A stretch of DNA of 50,944 bases. It comes from Actinomadura kijaniata NBRC 14229. Lineage in GTDB: Bacteria; Actinomycetota; Actinomycetes; Streptosporangiales; Streptosporangiaceae. The notes below the pieces were generated by a model that did no database searches, was not told the origin of the DNA, and saw nothing but the letters and a program-made list of their open reading frames with translations. The position numbers were made by a program, and so were the translations under genes. The stretch spans positions 1 to 50,944 of the forward strand of contig NZ_BCQR01000081.1 in the NCBI RefSeq assembly GCF_001552175.1. The letters run 5' to 3'. Of this stretch, positions 23,987-32,085 are shown piece after piece. Every line of letters begins with the position of its first letter. Position 1 is the first letter of the stretch.

Positions 23987-24439
23987 TTACTTCTTGACCT
24001 GGCTGATCTGCGTGATCTCGAACGGCACGGGCTTCTGGGCCGCGTGCGGGTGCTCGGGACCGGCGTAGACCTTCACCTTGCCGAACATCTTCCGGCCGAG
24101 GGAGTTCTTGGGCAGCATGCCCTTGATCGCCTTCTCGACCGCGCGCTCGGGGTTCTTGGCCAGCAGGTCGCTGTAGGCCACCGAACGGAGACCGCCCGGG
24201 TAGCCGCTGTGGCGGTAAGCGCGCTTCTGCTCCAGCTTGTTGCCGGACAGCGCCACCTTGTCGGCGTTGATGACGATCACGAAGTCACCGGTGTCGAGGT
24301 GGGGCGCGTAGATCGGCTTGTGCTTACCCCGCAGCAACTGCGCGACCTGACTGGCGAGCCGGCCCAGCACGACATCGGTCGCGTCGATGACGTACCACTG
24401 ACGCTGTACGTCAGCGGGCTTAGGGGTGTACGTGCGCAC
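23987..24439 (-). CDS. rplM: 50S ribosomal protein L13
   Basis: A 150-residue L13 of normal length, an early-assembly 23S rRNA-binding protein. Motifs include QRQWYVIDATDVVLGRLAS, INADKVALSGNK, YRHSGYPGG and GMLPKNSLGRKMF. The start is a GTG at 24439. A promoter at 24625-24654 predicts a leader of about 180 nt. It leads the rplM-rpsI operon; rpsI follows after 129 bp. Confidence 0.98.
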   Translation of the reverse strand: MRTYTPKPADVQRQWYVIDATDVVLGRLASQVAQLLRGKHKPIYAPHLDTGDFVIVINADKVALSGNKLEQKRAYRHSGYPGGLRSVAYSDLLAKNPERAVEKAIKGMLPKNSLGRKMFGKVKVYAGPEHPHAAQKPVPFEITQISQVKK

Positions 24440-24624
24440 GGTGGTTGGCCTTCGTTTCTTGTCGACTCAGCGGATTCCTGTTCGCGCCGATCAGAGCCTG
24501 GTCCGACCTGGCGCTCCGGGAGGCCGGGGCCGGAGCCGCCGAGTCAGCGGATCCAGGCACACCGATCACATAGCCTGCGACGCGCCGCCCACAGGGCAGG
24601 CGTCATCGCATACAACAAACCCGC
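24440..24624 (-). promoter_or_regulatory. Long 5' leader of rplM
   Basis: The predicted transcript start near 24618 leaves about 180 nt before the GTG. A 7-bp hairpin (GCTCCGG with CCGGAGC, around 24510-24540) lies in it. Such length is unusual in this window and could host feedback control by L13, but I see no known leader motif. Confidence 0.35.
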
Positions 24625-24654
24625 AGGATACCCAGGCACGCGTGCGCGGGTCAA
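24625..24654 (-). promoter_or_regulatory. Promoter of rplM-rpsI
   Basis: On the minus strand TTGACC (24654-24649), an 18-bp spacer and TATCCT (24630-24625) match the vegetative sigma consensus well, as expected for a ribosomal-protein operon. Confidence 0.65.
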
Positions 24655-24862
24655 AAGCGGAACGTTGTGACAGTCTCCCAGCCACCTCACAGTATGCCTC
24701 ACGCGGCCCGATGCCCGTGCCCGGCGGGGCGGAAGTCCGCCGGAGCGTCCCCGGTGACCTGGGATTACGGGATTTTGCCCCACTTGTGGGATCTTGTGCA
24801 GGTATGGTGCGGTGCCGACCGGAACCCCAGCCACCGGGCTGGCCCCACCTCCGGAGGTCACG

Positions 24863-25708
24863 TTGTCCGCTCCCCGCCGATCCCCGTCCCGCCGTCCGGC
24901 GCCCCGCCGCCTCGGCTCCGCCGCCGGGTCCGAGCCGCTCGGCCCCGGTTCCGAGCCGTTCGGCCCCGGCCCCGAGGGGCCGTCGCGCCGTCGCCGGTCC
25001 CCCCTCGTCCTGGCGCTGGCCGCCGGGGGCGTGCTGGTCATCGGCGCGGGCGTCGGCATCGGCCGGCTGGCGCTGTCGGAGCCGGAGACCCGCTCCACCG
25101 CGACGGGCGGCCCCACCGCCTCCTCCAGCCCCACCGAGACGGTCGAGCAGGTCCCGCAGGAGACGCCGACCGGCTCCCCCCGGCCGACGGGCACGCCGAC
25201 CAAGCGGCCGACGACCGGCAGGTCGCCCAAGGCGGTCCGCACGCAGCCCACGCGCAAGCCCACCCCGGCCCCGACGCGTTCCACCCGGCCCTCGAAGCCG
25301 AAGACGCCCACGGTCCCGACCGGCGGCATGAACGCCTCCGAGGCCGCCGTGGTGACGCTCACCAACAAGGAGCGCGCCAAGGCCGGCTGCCCCGCGCTGC
25401 GCGCCGACAACCGCCTGGTCCTCTCGGCGCGCCGGCACTCGGCCGACATGGCGGCCAACAACTACTTCAGCCACACCTCCCGCAACGGCGCCAGCCCGTG
25501 GGCCCGCATGGAGAAGGCCGGTTACCCCAGCCCCGGCGCCGAGAACATCGCCAAGGGCTACCCGACCGCCGCCGCCGTGATGAAGGGCTGGATGAACAGC
25601 CCCGGCCACCGCGCCAACATCCTCAACTGCAAGCTGCGCGCCATCGGCGTCGGCATGGCCGGCGGGAACGGCGGCCCGCTGTGGACGCAGAACTTCGGCT
25701 GGAAGTGA
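24863..25708 (+). CDS. Membrane-anchored CAP (SCP/PR-1) domain protein
   Basis: A 281-residue exported protein. A disordered Arg/Pro/Gly-rich cytoplasmic N-terminus (about 1-45) is followed by one transmembrane segment (about 48-68), a Thr/Pro/Ser-rich stalk (about 75-155), and a C-terminal CAP domain (about 158-281). CAP motifs visible are NYFSHTSRNG, GAENIAKGYP, MNSPGHRANIL and LWTQNFG. Bacterial CAP proteins sit at the cell surface, with mostly untested roles. The start is a TTG at 24863 with GGAGG 5 nt upstream; an in-frame TTG at 24794 lacks one. It diverges from rplM. Confidence 0.9.
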   Translation: MSAPRRSPSRRPAPRRLGSAAGSEPLGPGSEPFGPGPEGPSRRRRSPLVLALAAGGVLVIGAGVGIGRLALSEPETRSTATGGPTASSSPTETVEQVPQETPTGSPRPTGTPTKRPTTGRSPKAVRTQPTRKPTPAPTRSTRPSKPKTPTVPTGGMNASEAAVVTLTNKERAKAGCPALRADNRLVLSARRHSADMAANNYFSHTSRNGASPWARMEKAGYPSPGAENIAKGYPTAAAVMKGWMNSPGHRANILNCKLRAIGVGMAGGNGGPLWTQNFGWK

Positions 25709-25726
25709 CGACCGCGCCGCCTGACC

Positions 25727-25775
25727 GGACGAACGGGATGTGACCTTCCGCGAAACTCCGACGCCCGGTTCGTCC
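25727..25775 (+). terminator. Imperfect hairpin after the CAP gene
   Basis: GGACGAACGGG (25727-25737) pairs with 25764-25775 over 11 bp with a single bulged base. It lies 18 nt past the CAP stop and is probably its terminator. Confidence 0.5.
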
Positions 25776-25839
25776 CCCTGTCATGGTGGATGTTCCGGCG
25801 GTCCAGAGCCCTGAGGAAGGAACGGTAGGGTCCAGAACC

Positions 25840-27099
25840 ATGGGTTACCCGGGCGATAAAGGCAGATCCGGCGGCGCGTTCCCCGAGCCGTCGTCGCACG
25901 AGCCGCGCGGCACCGGCCAGGAGTCCGGAAACGACGCCGGTGGATTCGGCGGCGGTTTCGACCAGCAGTACGGCAACGACCCGCACCACGACGACCGGTA
26001 CGGCAACGACCAGTACGGCGACCCCGGCCGGACGTGGAGCGCCGAGCCGCCCGCCGAGCAGGCGCAGCCCGCCCCCGGCTCCTTCGGGCAGGGCGGCGGC
26101 GGCTTCGGGCAGGAGTCGTTCGGCCAGGGGGCTCCGGGCCAGGACGCCTTCGGCCGGGACTCCTTCGGGGCGCAGCAGCCCGCCTTCGGGCAGGGGCAGT
26201 TCGGGCAGGAGCAGTTCGGCCAGGGGCAGTTCGGCCAGCAGGGGCCCTCGTTCGGCCCACCTCCCCAGGGCGACCACCACGCGTCCTTCGGCGACGGACC
26301 CGGCGGGCCCGGCGGCCACGGGCCGCTCGCCGACGAGGGCGGTTCCAGGAGGGGACGCAACCTGCCGCTGGTGATCGGCGGCGCGATCCTCGCCGGGGCG
26401 ATCCTGGCCGGGATCGGCGCGGGCGCGGCCGGGGTCTTCGACCCGCCCAAGAAGTCCGGCCCCAAGAGCACGGCCGCCACGAACAACGGCGCCAAGCCGA
26501 AGCAGCCCGCCGCCTCCCCGAGCCCCACCAAGCCGAAGCTGGAGCCGGTCAAGCTGCAGAGCCGCCAGACCGACCCGATGCCGCTCACGCCGGGCGAGGT
26601 GTTCGCCAAGGCGGCGTTCAAGGACTCCGGCGGCGTCAAGTACGCGCGGACCGCCGTGAAGGCCACCAAGGGCTGCACCGGCACCGTCACCGGGGCCAAG
26701 CTGGTCGCCGCGGTGAAGAAGGCCGCCTGCACGCAGACGCTGCGCGCCACCTACGCGCGCGGCGACGGCAAGCTGGTCGGGACGGTCGGGGTGCTGAACC
26801 TCAAGTCCGAGAACCACGCCAAGTACGCCCAGCGCGCCGCGCTCGCCAAGGACTCGTTCCTGCAGCCGCTGCCCGGCACCGGGATCACCAAGAAGATCGG
26901 CACCGGTGAGGCGCTCGGCACCGCCGAGGTCCGCGGCCACTACCTGGTGATGACCTGGGTGCAGCGCCCGGACGGCAAGAAGATCCCGGCCACCGCGCAC
27001 AAGCTGGTCTCGGCGTTCGGCCAGCAAATGATCAAGGGCAGCGGTCTCGGCTTCGCCCTGGCCTATCGGGAAACCGAAGGCAAACCCTTCAAAAAATGA
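25840..27099 (+). CDS. Exported membrane protein with Phe-Gly-Gln repeat N-terminus (paralogue A)
   Basis: A 419-residue protein without a named domain. Residues 1-170 are a low-complexity cytoplasmic tail: Asn/Asp/Tyr-rich, then about ten FGQ-type repeats (FGQGQFGQEQFGQGQFGQQ around 117-134). One transmembrane helix spans about 176-199. After a Lys/Pro/Ser linker, the exported domain (about 235-419) contains LTPGEVFAKAAF, a Cys pair (KGCTGTV and KAACTQTLRATYARGDG) and VRGHYLVMTWVQ. That domain aligns with the next gene product. AGGG lies 9 nt before the ATG at 25840; TAGGGT also fits a leaderless -10. Confidence 0.82.
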   Translation: MGYPGDKGRSGGAFPEPSSHEPRGTGQESGNDAGGFGGGFDQQYGNDPHHDDRYGNDQYGDPGRTWSAEPPAEQAQPAPGSFGQGGGGFGQESFGQGAPGQDAFGRDSFGAQQPAFGQGQFGQEQFGQGQFGQQGPSFGPPPQGDHHASFGDGPGGPGGHGPLADEGGSRRGRNLPLVIGGAILAGAILAGIGAGAAGVFDPPKKSGPKSTAATNNGAKPKQPAASPSPTKPKLEPVKLQSRQTDPMPLTPGEVFAKAAFKDSGGVKYARTAVKATKGCTGTVTGAKLVAAVKKAACTQTLRATYARGDGKLVGTVGVLNLKSENHAKYAQRAALAKDSFLQPLPGTGITKKIGTGEALGTAEVRGHYLVMTWVQRPDGKKIPATAHKLVSAFGQQMIKGSGLGFALAYRETEGKPFKK

Positions 27100-27123
27100 G
27101 CGGTATGAATACTCTGTCTGGCT

Positions 27124-28725
27124 ATGTCTGGATCTGACGAGGCCCGGGAGCGCACCGGGGAGGACGGGGCGATGCCCGCCCCGTCCTCCCCGGCCCCGCC
27201 CAGTTTCGGCGGCTCGGGCGCGGACGCTCGCGAGGCGACGCCGCCGGAGGCCCCCTCTCCGGAGGAGACCTCCGCCGAGCAGGACGCCGCGCTCCCGCTG
27301 CCGCTGCCGCCCCTCCAGAAGCCCTGGTGGGCCTCGGAGGACGAGGACGGCGCGAACGGCGCGGCCCCGGCGGCGGAACCGGCCCCCGGCGCGCTGGTGG
27401 CCGGACGCGGCGCCCCCACCGTCGACACCCGCGGCGCGGTCCCGCCGCCGCCCCGGCCCGCCGTGTCGTCGTTCCCCGACACCGACCCCGACGGCATCCC
27501 GGTCATGGAGCCCGATCCCCCGGCCGACCCCGCACCGGCCGAGTCCGAGGCGACCGAGCCCGCGCCCGAGCCCGCCTCTGAGCCCGCGCCGGAGGCTCCC
27601 GAGCCCGAGGCGGCCGACTCCGAGCCCGTCCTGACGCCGGACGCCTACCTGCCGCCGGGCGTCACCCCGCCCGCCGACAACGCGGCGCCCATCCCGCAGG
27701 CCCAGCCGATCCCCGAGCCCGGACCGGCCCCGGAGCCGGCGCCCGCCCCGGTCGCCGCCGAACGGCCCGCCGCTCCCCCGCCGCCCTGGTCGGACGCCCC
27801 GACCGTCGTCGACATGCCGCGCGTGCCACCCGCACCGCCCACCGCACCGCCCACCGCACCGCCGACCGCACCGCCGCAGGCCGCACCCCAGCCTCCACCG
27901 CCGCAGCCCGCCGCGCCGCGGCCCGCCGACGGCACGTCCACGCATCCCAACGCGCTGGTGCCCGGCTTCGGCGACACCCCGCGCTTCGGCACCGGCCCGC
28001 TCAGCGACGGCCCCGCCAAGAGCCCCGGCAGCCGCCGCCGTCCGCTGCTGATCGGCGCGGGCGCGGCCGTCGCGCTGGTCGTCGCGGTCTCCGGCTTCGC
28101 CCTGGCGGGCGGCGGCGACGACGCCGACGGGAAGACCACCCGGGCCGCCAGGAGCCCGGCCGCGTCCTCCCCGGCCAAGCCGTCCCCGGCCGCCAAGCCG
28201 GCGCCGGTGGACATCAACAGCGAGAAGAGCGACACCAGGCCGCTCACCGTGCCCGAGGCGTTCCCCGACCGGCAGGTCACGCTCGGCGGGCGCCCCTACC
28301 TGCGCGACCGCTTCTCCCTCAACGACGTCTGCACGCTGACCGCCAACGGCGCGATGGCCCAGGCGCTGAAGCAGCACGACTGCCGCCGCGTCGTCCGCGC
28401 CACCTACCTGGACTCCGACCGCGCCCTCGCCGTCACCACCGGCATCGCCGTGCTGCCCGACCGCGCCGCCGCCGGGAAGGTGAGCCGCGCCGGGGACCCC
28501 AGCGCCTACGAGTGGTTCCGGGGGCTGGCGGGCAAGCGCTCCCCGGAGGTCGACCAGGCGGGCGGCTACGCGCTCAGCACCGTCCGGGGCCGCTACCTCG
28601 TCTACGCCTACGCCCAGTACGCCAACGGCAAGAGGGCCAAGCCCGGCGACACGGCCCTGAAGGCCGCGGCCCAGCAGGTCCTGGGGTACGCGACCCGTTC
28701 GGTGGAGACCCGCGCGGGCCGCTGA
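27124..28725 (+). CDS. Exported membrane protein with Pro-rich N-terminus (paralogue B)
   Basis: A 533-residue protein starting 24 bp after paralogue A. About 300 residues of Pro/Ala/Glu-rich cytoplasmic tail, including a TAPP repeat (PPTAPPTAPPTAPP), precede one transmembrane helix (about 306-328). The exported domain (about 355-533) resembles that of paralogue A: RPLTVPEAF, Cys in VCTLTANG and HDCRRVVRATYLDSDRA, and VRGRYLVYAYAQYANGKR. The two cysteines are conserved, so a disulphide is likely. No ribosome-binding site is clear at the ATG; TACTCT lies 8 nt upstream. Function unknown; a surface-sensing or cell-envelope role is a guess. Confidence 0.82.
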   Translation: MSGSDEARERTGEDGAMPAPSSPAPPSFGGSGADAREATPPEAPSPEETSAEQDAALPLPLPPLQKPWWASEDEDGANGAAPAAEPAPGALVAGRGAPTVDTRGAVPPPPRPAVSSFPDTDPDGIPVMEPDPPADPAPAESEATEPAPEPASEPAPEAPEPEAADSEPVLTPDAYLPPGVTPPADNAAPIPQAQPIPEPGPAPEPAPAPVAAERPAAPPPPWSDAPTVVDMPRVPPAPPTAPPTAPPTAPPQAAPQPPPPQPAAPRPADGTSTHPNALVPGFGDTPRFGTGPLSDGPAKSPGSRRRPLLIGAGAAVALVVAVSGFALAGGGDDADGKTTRAARSPAASSPAKPSPAAKPAPVDINSEKSDTRPLTVPEAFPDRQVTLGGRPYLRDRFSLNDVCTLTANGAMAQALKQHDCRRVVRATYLDSDRALAVTTGIAVLPDRAAAGKVSRAGDPSAYEWFRGLAGKRSPEVDQAGGYALSTVRGRYLVYAYAQYANGKRAKPGDTALKAAAQQVLGYATRSVETRAGR

Positions 28726-28754
28726 GCGGGAACCGCGGGGCGGCCCGGTCCGCC

Positions 28755-28760
28755 TATGTT
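28755..28760 (+). promoter_or_regulatory. Candidate leaderless -10 for the GNAT gene
   Basis: TATGTT at 28755-28760 is exactly 6 nt before the ATG at 28767, and no Shine-Dalgarno is present. This is the spacing of a leaderless transcript. Confidence 0.4.
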
Positions 28761-28766
28761 GTGATC

Positions 28767-29270
28767 ATGGATGTTGAGATCACCGCCGGCACCGTGGACG
28801 ACGTCGCCGATCTGGAGCCGCTGTGGCTCGCCATGCTCGACCACCACCGCGAGGTGACCGGTGAGCGGTGGCCGGTGCGCGGGCCGGGCGAGTCCTGGGC
28901 CCTGTGCTCCGAGCAGTACCGGACCTGGCTCGGGGAGGGCGCCGCCCTGCTGTTCCTGGCGCACCGCGCCACCCCCGCCGGGACCCGCGAGCTGATCGGC
29001 TACCTGCTCTGCCAGCTCCTGCCCTCGGGGCCGACCTTCGACCTCGGCCCGTCCCACGGCGAGGTCCACTCCCTGGTGGTCTCCGACCGGGCGCGGGGCG
29101 GCGGGGTCGGCTCGGCGCTCCTCCAGACCTGCAAGCGGGAGCTGCGCGCACGCGGCGTCACGCACTGGTCGATCGGGGTCGTGGAGGCCAACCGCGACGC
29201 GGTACGGCTGTACGAGCGCCTGGGATTCGCCCCCTGGGTCCAGCACATGCTGGCGCCCCTGGACGAGTGA
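28767..29270 (+). CDS. GNAT-family N-acetyltransferase
   Basis: A 167-residue GNAT-fold acetyltransferase, using acetyl-CoA to acetylate an amine. The acetyl-CoA-binding motif A is VHSLVVSDRARGGGVGSALL (R/Q-x-x-G-x-G/A form), followed by a motif B-like ANRDAVRLYERLGF. The N-terminal half is ordinary for the family. Substrate cannot be inferred: the neighbours are unrelated and it is not close to RimI, RimJ or RimL in any obvious way. It converges with truA, with a 28-bp gap. Confidence 0.88.
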   Translation: MDVEITAGTVDDVADLEPLWLAMLDHHREVTGERWPVRGPGESWALCSEQYRTWLGEGAALLFLAHRATPAGTRELIGYLLCQLLPSGPTFDLGPSHGEVHSLVVSDRARGGGVGSALLQTCKRELRARGVTHWSIGVVEANRDAVRLYERLGFAPWVQHMLAPLDE

Positions 29271-29298
29271 CGCCCTCCCGGATCAGTGCTCCGGCCGC

Positions 29299-30138
29299 TC
29301 AGTGCTCCGGCTGCGGGGCCAGGGTGCGGACGCGCCGGGTCTCCTGCGCGCGCTGGGCCAGCAGGGTCTCCTCGGTCGGGTACTCGATCTCCTCCAGGGT
29401 GAGGCCGTGCGCGGGGGCGACGTTCACCGCCGAGTCCCGCACCCCGGCCGTCAGCACCTGCGCGGGCCAGTCCACCTCGCGGCGGCCGTCCCCGACCACC
29501 AGCAGCGCGCCCACCAGGGCCCGCACCATCGAGTGGCAGAACGCGTCGGCCTTCACCGTCGCCGCCGCCAGCCGCGGCGCCTCCCGCGTCCACTCGAACC
29601 GCAGCAGCTCCCGGATCGTCGTCGCGCCCTCCCGCTTGCGGCAGTACGCGGCGAAGTCGTGCTCGCCGACCAGCAGCCGGGCGGCCATGTTCATCCGGTC
29701 CAGGTTCAGCGGGCGCGGCCACCACAGCACGTCGTGGCGGCGCAGCGGGTCCACGCCCACCGGGTCGTCGCACACCCGGTACACGTACCGCCGCGACAGC
29801 GCCGAGAACCGCGCGTCGAAGCCCTCGGGGGCCACCGACACCCGCCACACCCGCACGTCCGGCGGCAGCAGGCCCGCCAGGCGGCGCGGCATGGTGCCGT
29901 TGATCGTGGCGTAGGCGGCGGCCGGCACCACCACGTGCGCGACCTGGCCGCGCGCGTGGACGCCGGCGTCGGTGCGCCCGGCGACGGTCAGCATCGGCGG
30001 CGGGTCCAGCCGCAGCAGCCGCCCCAGGGCGTCTTCGATGACCCCCTGGACGGTGCGCTGGCCGGGCTGCCGGGCCCAGCCGGCGAAGTCCGTCCCGTCG
30101 TAGCCGATGTCGAGGCGGAGGCGTACCAGTGCGGTCAT
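29299..30138 (-). CDS. truA: tRNA pseudouridine(38-40) synthase TruA
   Basis: A 279-residue pseudouridine synthase modifying positions 38-40 of the tRNA anticodon arm. The catalytic aspartate lies in GRTDAGVHARGQVAH, preceded by LDIGYDGTDFAGWARQPG, both hallmarks of TruA. The ATG at 30138 gives a start close to the conserved LRLDIGYDG. No strong ribosome-binding site is visible. It is the last gene of the alpha-operon cluster but is separated from rplQ by a strong terminator. An upstream extension into the terminator region is rejected. Confidence 0.96.
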   Translation of the reverse strand: MTALVRLRLDIGYDGTDFAGWARQPGQRTVQGVIEDALGRLLRLDPPPMLTVAGRTDAGVHARGQVAHVVVPAAAYATINGTMPRRLAGLLPPDVRVWRVSVAPEGFDARFSALSRRYVYRVCDDPVGVDPLRRHDVLWWPRPLNLDRMNMAARLLVGEHDFAAYCRKREGATTIRELLRFEWTREAPRLAAATVKADAFCHSMVRALVGALLVVGDGRREVDWPAQVLTAGVRDSAVNVAPAHGLTLEEIEYPTEETLLAQRAQETRRVRTLAPQPEH

Positions 30139-30234
30139 GGCGGGCGGGGTGTCCTTGTCCTGGAAAGAAGGGGTTCTGGAGGAAGGGGCGGACGGCCGCG
30201 CGCGGGGCGGCGAGACCAACCTGAGATCAAGTCT

Positions 30235-30278
30235 GGCAAAGAAAAGGCCCGCCGTCCCGTAACGGAACGGCGGGCCTT
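30235..30278 (-). terminator. Rho-independent terminator after rplQ
   Basis: A 12-bp perfect stem (30244-30255 with 30267-30278, AAGGCCCGCCGT type) is followed on the minus strand by TTTTCTTTG. It begins 10 nt after the rplQ stop and is the best canonical terminator of the window; it closes the ribosomal alpha operon and isolates truA. Confidence 0.88.
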
Positions 30279-30288
30279 CGCCGGAGCC

Positions 30289-30795
30289 CTACTCCTTGTC
30301 GGCCTTCTCCTCGGCCGGGGCCTGCTCGGTCTCCTCGGCGGGAGCCTCGGCCTTGGCCTCGGTGGTCTCCTCGGCCGGGGCCTCGGCGGGCTTCTCGGCC
30401 GGGGTCTCGGCCTTGGTGGCCGACGACTGCGCGGCCATCGGCTCGGTCACCAGCTCGATCACGGCCATGGGGGCGTTGTCGCCCTTGCGCGGACCGATCT
30501 TGGTGATGCGGGTGTAGCCACCGGGACGGCTCTCGTAGCGCTCCGCGATCTCGGTGAAGAGGTGGTGCACCACGCCCTTGTCCCGGATCACCCGGGCCAC
30601 CTGGCGACGGTTGTGCAGGTCGCCCTTCTTGGCCTTGGTGATCAGCTTCTCCGCCAGCGGACGCACCCGCCGGGCCTTGGCCTCGGTGGTGGTGATGCGG
30701 CCGTGCTCGAACAGCGCCGTGGCCAGGTTGGCCAGGATCAGGCGCTGGTGCGCGGCGCTGCCGCCGAGGCGGGCACCCTTGGTGGGCTGAGGCAT
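30289..30795 (-). CDS. rplQ: 50S ribosomal protein L17 with acidic C-terminal tail
   Basis: A 168-residue L17; the conserved body (1-118) begins MPQPTKGARLGGSAAHQRL and includes RRQVARVIRDK and GGYTRI. A 50-residue Ala/Glu/Pro/Lys tail (about 119-168, with EAPAEE-type repeats) makes it longer than the usual 120-130 residues. Actinobacterial L17 often has such a tail. It follows rpoA after a 137-bp gap holding a 10-bp hairpin and ends the operon. Confidence 0.97.
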   Translation of the reverse strand: MPQPTKGARLGGSAAHQRLILANLATALFEHGRITTTEAKARRVRPLAEKLITKAKKGDLHNRRQVARVIRDKGVVHHLFTEIAERYESRPGGYTRITKIGPRKGDNAPMAVIELVTEPMAAQSSATKAETPAEKPAEAPAEETTEAKAEAPAEETEQAPAEEKADKE

Positions 30796-30852
30796 TGCTC
30801 TGTCCTTCCTGCGCCGGCCGTATCAGGTACCGGCGTCAGCCGTTGCGATCCT

Positions 30853-30876
30853 CGCCCGCCCCGGAAGGGGCGGGCG
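30853..30876 (-). terminator. Perfect hairpin between rpoA and rplQ
   Basis: A 10-bp perfect stem (CGCCCGCCCC / GGGGCGGGCG) with a 4-nt loop lies in the rpoA-rplQ gap. With no T-tract it may attenuate transcription or stabilise the rpoA message. Confidence 0.5.
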
Positions 30877-30932
30877 GCGCTCAAGGACCCGGGGACGGGA
30901 ACGCGCCCCGCCCCGGGTACTCGACGTGTTTG

Positions 30933-31946
30933 CTAGAACTGCTCGGTCTCGGCGTAGGCGCCGTCGTCGTCGCCGTAGTTGTCGGCCGCCGCGCTCGGGT
31001 CGAACCCGGGCGGGGAGTCCTTCAGCGACAGGCCCATGTCGTTGAGCTTCTGCTTGACTTCCTCGATCGACTTGGCGCCGAAGTTGCGGATGTCCAGCAG
31101 GTCCTGCTCGGAACGGGCGACGAGCTCGCCGACCGAGTGGATGCCCTCGCGCTTGAGGCAGTTGTAGGAGCGGACCGTCAGGTTCAGCTCCTCGATCGGC
31201 AGGGCCAGGTCCGCGGCGAGCGCGGCGTCCGTCGGGGACGGGCCCATGTCGATGCCCTCGGCCTCGACGTTGAGCTCCCGGGCCAGGCCGAACAGCTCGA
31301 CCAGGGTCTTGCCGGCGGAGGCCACCGCGTCACGCGGCAGCAGCGACGCCTTGGTCTCCACGTCCAGGATGAGGCGGTCGAAGTCGGTGCGCTGCTCGAC
31401 TCGGGTCGCCTCGACCTTGTAGGTGACCTTCAGCACCGGGCTGTAGATGGAGTCGATCGGGATCCGGCCGATCTCCTGGCCCGGCTGCTTGTTCTGGGCG
31501 GCCGAGACGTAGCCGCGGCCGCGCTCGACCGTCAGCTCCATCTCCAGCTTGGCCTTGTTGTTCAGCGTGGCGATGTGCAGGTCCGGGTTGTGGACCTCGA
31601 CGCCCGCCGGCGGCGCGATGTCGGCCGCGGTGACCTCGCCCGGGCCCTGCTTGCGCAGGTACATGACCACCGGCTCGTCGTGCTCGGAGGACACGACCAG
31701 CTCCTTGAGGTTCAGGATGATGTCGGTGACATCCTCCTTCACGCCCGGAACGGTCGAGAACTCGTGCAGCACGCCCTCGATGCGGATGCTGGTGACGGCG
31801 GCACCGGGGATCGAGCTGAGCAGGGTGCGACGCAGCGAGTTGCCGATGGTGTAGCCGAAGCCCGGCTCCAGCGGCTCGATGGTGAACCGCGAACGGAACT
31901 CGTCGACCTGCTCTTCGGTGAGAGTGGGACGCTGTGCGATGAGCAT
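30933..31946 (-). CDS. rpoA: DNA-directed RNA polymerase subunit alpha
   Basis: A 337-residue alpha subunit. The N-terminal dimerisation domain (about 1-230) contains LEPGFGYTIGNSLRRTLLSS; the C-terminal domain (about 250-312) that binds UP elements and activators contains LNLTVRSYNCLKREGIHSVG and IRNFGAKSIEEV. The last 25 residues are acidic and disordered. The ATG at 31946 gives MLIAQRPTLTEEQV, the actinobacterial start. It lies in the alpha operon between rpsD and rplQ. Confidence 0.98.
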   Translation of the reverse strand: MLIAQRPTLTEEQVDEFRSRFTIEPLEPGFGYTIGNSLRRTLLSSIPGAAVTSIRIEGVLHEFSTVPGVKEDVTDIILNLKELVVSSEHDEPVVMYLRKQGPGEVTAADIAPPAGVEVHNPDLHIATLNNKAKLEMELTVERGRGYVSAAQNKQPGQEIGRIPIDSIYSPVLKVTYKVEATRVEQRTDFDRLILDVETKASLLPRDAVASAGKTLVELFGLARELNVEAEGIDMGPSPTDAALAADLALPIEELNLTVRSYNCLKREGIHSVGELVARSEQDLLDIRNFGAKSIEEVKQKLNDMGLSLKDSPPGFDPSAAADNYGDDDGAYAETEQF

Positions 31947-32057
31947 GGGTTTGCCTTCTTTCCGCGGTGCCCGCTATATGACGACCGCGTTGGAGTTCTT
32001 CCCAGTATCGCCGAAGCGGACGCACAATCGCTGCACGTCCGCTCGGCGATGGAAGGC

Positions 32058-32075
32058 GGGCCCGTCGCCGGGCCC
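32058..32075 (-). terminator. Hairpin between rpsD and rpoA
   Basis: A 7-bp stem (GGGCCCG / CGGGCCC) with a 4-nt loop lies 10 nt after the rpsD stop, in a 139-bp gap. It may set the rpsD/rpoA ratio. No T-tract. Confidence 0.4.
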
Positions 32076-32085
32076 GAACAGAGCC

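Noticed and set aside
24663..24862. A c-di-AMP riboswitch upstream of the CAP-domain gene
   Set aside because: Such switches precede some cell-wall genes in actinobacteria, but I could not find the conserved core or pairing pattern in these 200 bp.
25558..28377. Minus-strand frame of 939 codons opposite the exported paralogues
   Set aside because: It is a shadow: composition is Arg/Gly/Leu-dominated with no motif, and the plus-strand frames have membrane segments, conserved cysteines and mutual similarity.
29283..29311. Short duplicated string around the truA stop codon
   Set aside because: Only a 13-bp repeat, small enough to arise by chance in such GC-rich sequence.
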